A stretch of DNA of 64,000 nt, taken from positions 1-64,000 of the forward strand of contig CAJTMV010000017.1 in the NCBI GenBank assembly GCA_910577225.1. The letters run 5' to 3'. Shown in pieces: positions 62,243 through 64,000 of this stretch. The position numbers were made by a program, and so were the translations under genes. The stretch is from an uncultured Eubacterium sp. Lineage in GTDB: Bacteria > Bacillota > Clostridia > Lachnospirales > Lachnospiraceae. Each line of letters begins with the position of its first letter. The first letter of the stretch is position 1. The notes below the pieces were generated by a model, which had not been told where the DNA came from, searched no databases, and worked only from the letters and a program-made list of their open reading frames with translations.

Positions 62243-63463
62243 TTATAGTTTATATGTTCCTTCTAATTTACATATATTTTTCGTATCCAAAATAATCTTT
62301 CCTCTCAGGTTATCTCTATTTTGTACAATATGATTATGTCCTACCATAATAACCACAAAATCTATATCACTGATAAATGATTCAAACTCCTGATACTGAT
62401 TTGAAACAATATTATTTTTTACATAGGGATCATAGCATTTAACTCCATAAGCTAAATGCTTTTTCATACATTCCAAAAGTTGTAAAGTTGGACTCTCTCT
62501 TATATCATCAACATCTTCTTTGTATGTCAATCCATATAAACCTATTTTCGAAACATCATTAATTCCTTCTTTATCCATAATTTCTGAAATCCGCTCCAGA
62601 ACAAATTCTGGCATAGAATCATTAATTTTTCTGGCCGCTAATATTATATTCGCCAATCCCGGATAATCTCCTACAAGAAACCATGGATCAACAGAAATAC
62701 AATGCCCTCCAACTCCAGGCCCTGGAGTCAATATATTGACACGTGGGTGCTTATTTGCTATTTCAATTATTTTATATACATCCATGTTATCCGCCCTGCA
62801 AATTTTGGTTAGCTCATTTGCAAATGCAATATTTATGTCCCGATAGGCGTTCTCAACCACTTTCGTCATTTCTGCAGTTTTCAAATCAGTTAATACAATT
62901 TCACCCTTGCAAAAACTTTGATATATTTGTTTGACTTTTTTTCCAGCTTCTTGTTCATCTGCTCCAATTGTTCTTGAATTATGAACCAGCTCATAAACTA
63001 TTCTTCCTGGAATAATTCTCTCTGGGGCATGAACTAGATAGATATCTTTTCCTATTGAAATTTTCATTTCAGCAGCCAATGGTTTAATACATCGATCAAT
63101 TGTTCCTGGAGAAATTGTAGACTCTATAACAACGGTTGCTCCTTTAGGTGCAACCTTACAAACTTCTCTAAATGCATCTAACACGTATTTAGCATCAAGT
63201 CTTTTATCTTTTTTAATATAAGGTGTAGGAACAGCTATAACATAAATATCTGCAACTATATGCACTTGTGAAAATCGAATACCATTTTCTTTAGCAGCCT
63301 GATAAAGTTCAACCATGCCTTCCTCAGTGGTATTTATTTTTCCCGACAGCAAATCCATAATTATTTTATCATTTTTATCTACTCCCGTTACCTTATTTTT
63401 ATTTGCAGCCAACATTAATGCAGTCGGAAGTCCTATATATCCCAAGCCAACAATCTCAATCAT
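62243..63463 (-). CDS. wecC: UDP-N-acetyl-D-mannosamine dehydrogenase
   Basis: It oxidises UDP-ManNAc to UDP-ManNAcA with NAD. The 406-residue protein has the NAD loop IEIVGLGYIGLPTALMLAAN and VTGVDKNDKIIMDLLSGK. The catalytic region has VIESTISPGTI, TVGADEQEA-like TIGADEQEAG, GPGVGGHCISVDPWFLV with the active-site Cys, and a C-terminal UDP-binding part (GLTYKEDVDDIRESPTLQLL). Its family resemblance is to WecC rather than UDP-glucose dehydrogenase, fitting wecB in the same operon. The ribosome binding site is weak. Confidence 0.9.
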   Translation of the reverse strand: MIEIVGLGYIGLPTALMLAANKNKVTGVDKNDKIIMDLLSGKINTTEEGMVELYQAAKENGIRFSQVHIVADIYVIAVPTPYIKKDKRLDAKYVLDAFREVCKVAPKGATVVIESTISPGTIDRCIKPLAAEMKISIGKDIYLVHAPERIIPGRIVYELVHNSRTIGADEQEAGKKVKQIYQSFCKGEIVLTDLKTAEMTKVVENAYRDINIAFANELTKICRADNMDVYKIIEIANKHPRVNILTPGPGVGGHCISVDPWFLVGDYPGLANIILAARKINDSMPEFVLERISEIMDKEGINDVSKIGLYGLTYKEDVDDIRESPTLQLLECMKKHLAYGVKCYDPYVKNNIVSNQYQEFESFISDIDFVVIMVGHNHIVQNRDNLRGKIILDTKNICKLEGTYKL

Positions 63464-63525
63464 TTTTCTTGTACAATATTTACAATAACGTAAACATATT
63501 CCTTCCTTTTCATTCTATTTTATAC

Positions 63526-64000
63526 TTATTTTTTTATGATCAAAGACACTATATTCATAAATTTTAACATTTTATAAGTAATCTGTTTACTTACTTTTAT
63601 ACTATAGCCCGCTTTTCTTGCATAATAAGAATACAATTTACCACATTGTCCATAGTATTTTTGATCCCACGGCTTACTAGCTCCACGATAATGAATTATT
63701 ATCGCCTGTTCTTCTGCCTTCTTTTCCGCTTTTATCAATTCAGTTGCCGATTTAATTCGACTAAAAGCATCATGTCCATCCAAATAATAAATCGCCGCAT
63801 TATAATTGTATTTATAGTTTATTATTTTTGTTTTATTCCACAAATAATGATTTAAATATCCTTGATCGTCTTCTTTTATTTCCTTTAAATGATGTTCCAA
63901 AAAGTAAAGAACATAATCTTTTTTAAAAGACTCATTTTCTCGTAACTTGTCCAGGTCCATTACCAATACACCTGCATTAAAATATTTTTTTCCATAAGGA
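63526..64000 (-). CDS. GT8-family glycosyltransferase, C-terminal part (runs off the window)
   Basis: The frame is open to the window edge, where it reads PYGKKYFNAGVLVMDLDKLR, the characteristic FNAGVLVMDL segment of GT8 (LgtC-like) enzymes. Further on are EDDQGYLNHYLWNKTKII with the DQ motif, KYNYNA and IIHYRGASKPWDQKYYGQCG. The N-terminal half with the DXD site is outside the window. GT8 enzymes typically transfer glucose or galactose with retention. It is the most upstream gene seen of the island. Confidence 0.85.
   Translation of the reverse strand, partial: PYGKKYFNAGVLVMDLDKLRENESFKKDYVLYFLEHHLKEIKEDDQGYLNHYLWNKTKIINYKYNYNAAIYYLDGHDAFSRIKSATELIKAEKKAEEQAIIIHYRGASKPWDQKYYGQCGKLYSYYARKAGYSIKVSKQITYKMLKFMNIVSLIIKK

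Noticed and set aside
1..64000. CRISPR arrays, tRNA and rRNA genes
   Set aside because: No regularly spaced direct repeats, no tRNA cloverleaf and no rRNA segments were recognised in reading both strands; a dedicated search was not possible here.

Overview
The window reads as chromosomal DNA of a motile, low-to-moderate G+C Gram-positive bacterium. The classical gene order rpmG-secE-nusG-rplK-rplA-rplJ-rplL-rpoB-rpoC-rpsL-rpsG-fusA-tuf, strong AGGAGG ribosome binding sites, acidic C-terminal tails on RpoB and RpoC, and short flagellin, FliD-like and FlxA-like proteins suggest a clostridial lineage, most likely Lachnospiraceae. The taxonomic call is inference. No rRNA, tRNA or CRISPR array was seen.

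Layout. (1) 1-618: the tail of an unrecognised coiled-coil protein in AT-rich DNA, three hairpins sharing an ACGAG loop core, and the tuf terminator; possibly the end of an integrated element. (2) 619-17034, all on the minus strand: the ribosomal, RNA polymerase and elongation-factor block. Five near-consensus promoters, three intrinsic terminators and an L10 leader split it into rpmG-secE-nusG-rplKA, rplJL, rpoBC, rpsL-rpsG-fusA and tuf. (3) 17172-23826: flagellar genes on the plus strand (a FlxA-like protein behind a SigD-type promoter, a FliD-like protein, an XRE regulator, a short flagellin), with two CgeB-like glycosyltransferases on the minus strand between them. (4) 23873-32196, minus strand: a compact operon whose enzyme set matches the Campylobacter jejuni capsular O-methyl phosphoramidate (MeOPN) pathway: L-glutamine kinase, two methyltransferases, class I amidotransferase, cytidylyltransferase and APS-kinase-like kinase. 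It is followed by an unknown protein and a LicD-family protein that are candidate transferases. (5) 32439-33938: an AAA-ATPase/nuclease-type protein that lacks its P-loop. (6) 34031-64000, minus strand: a large glycan island with gmd and fcl, a CDP-alditol-type cassette, many glycosyltransferases, two FkbM methyltransferases, an AsnB-like amidotransferase, a DegT aminotransferase, wecB and wecC, and a GT8 gene cut by the window edge.

How it fits together. The island should supply GDP-fucose (and possibly a GDP-amino sugar such as perosamine), UDP-ManNAcA, a CDP-alditol and an activated phosphoramidate. Many glycosyltransferases would assemble these. No flippase, polymerase or ABC exporter lies in the window, and the flagellar structural genes are beside the glycan genes. 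The simplest reading is therefore a flagellin (or other surface) glycosylation locus that includes phosphoramidate decoration. A striking secondary pattern is one small Rossmann-like module (FGAG...DN) that occurs in ten proteins of the island, fused to GT2, GT4, FkbM or HAD domains or standing alone.
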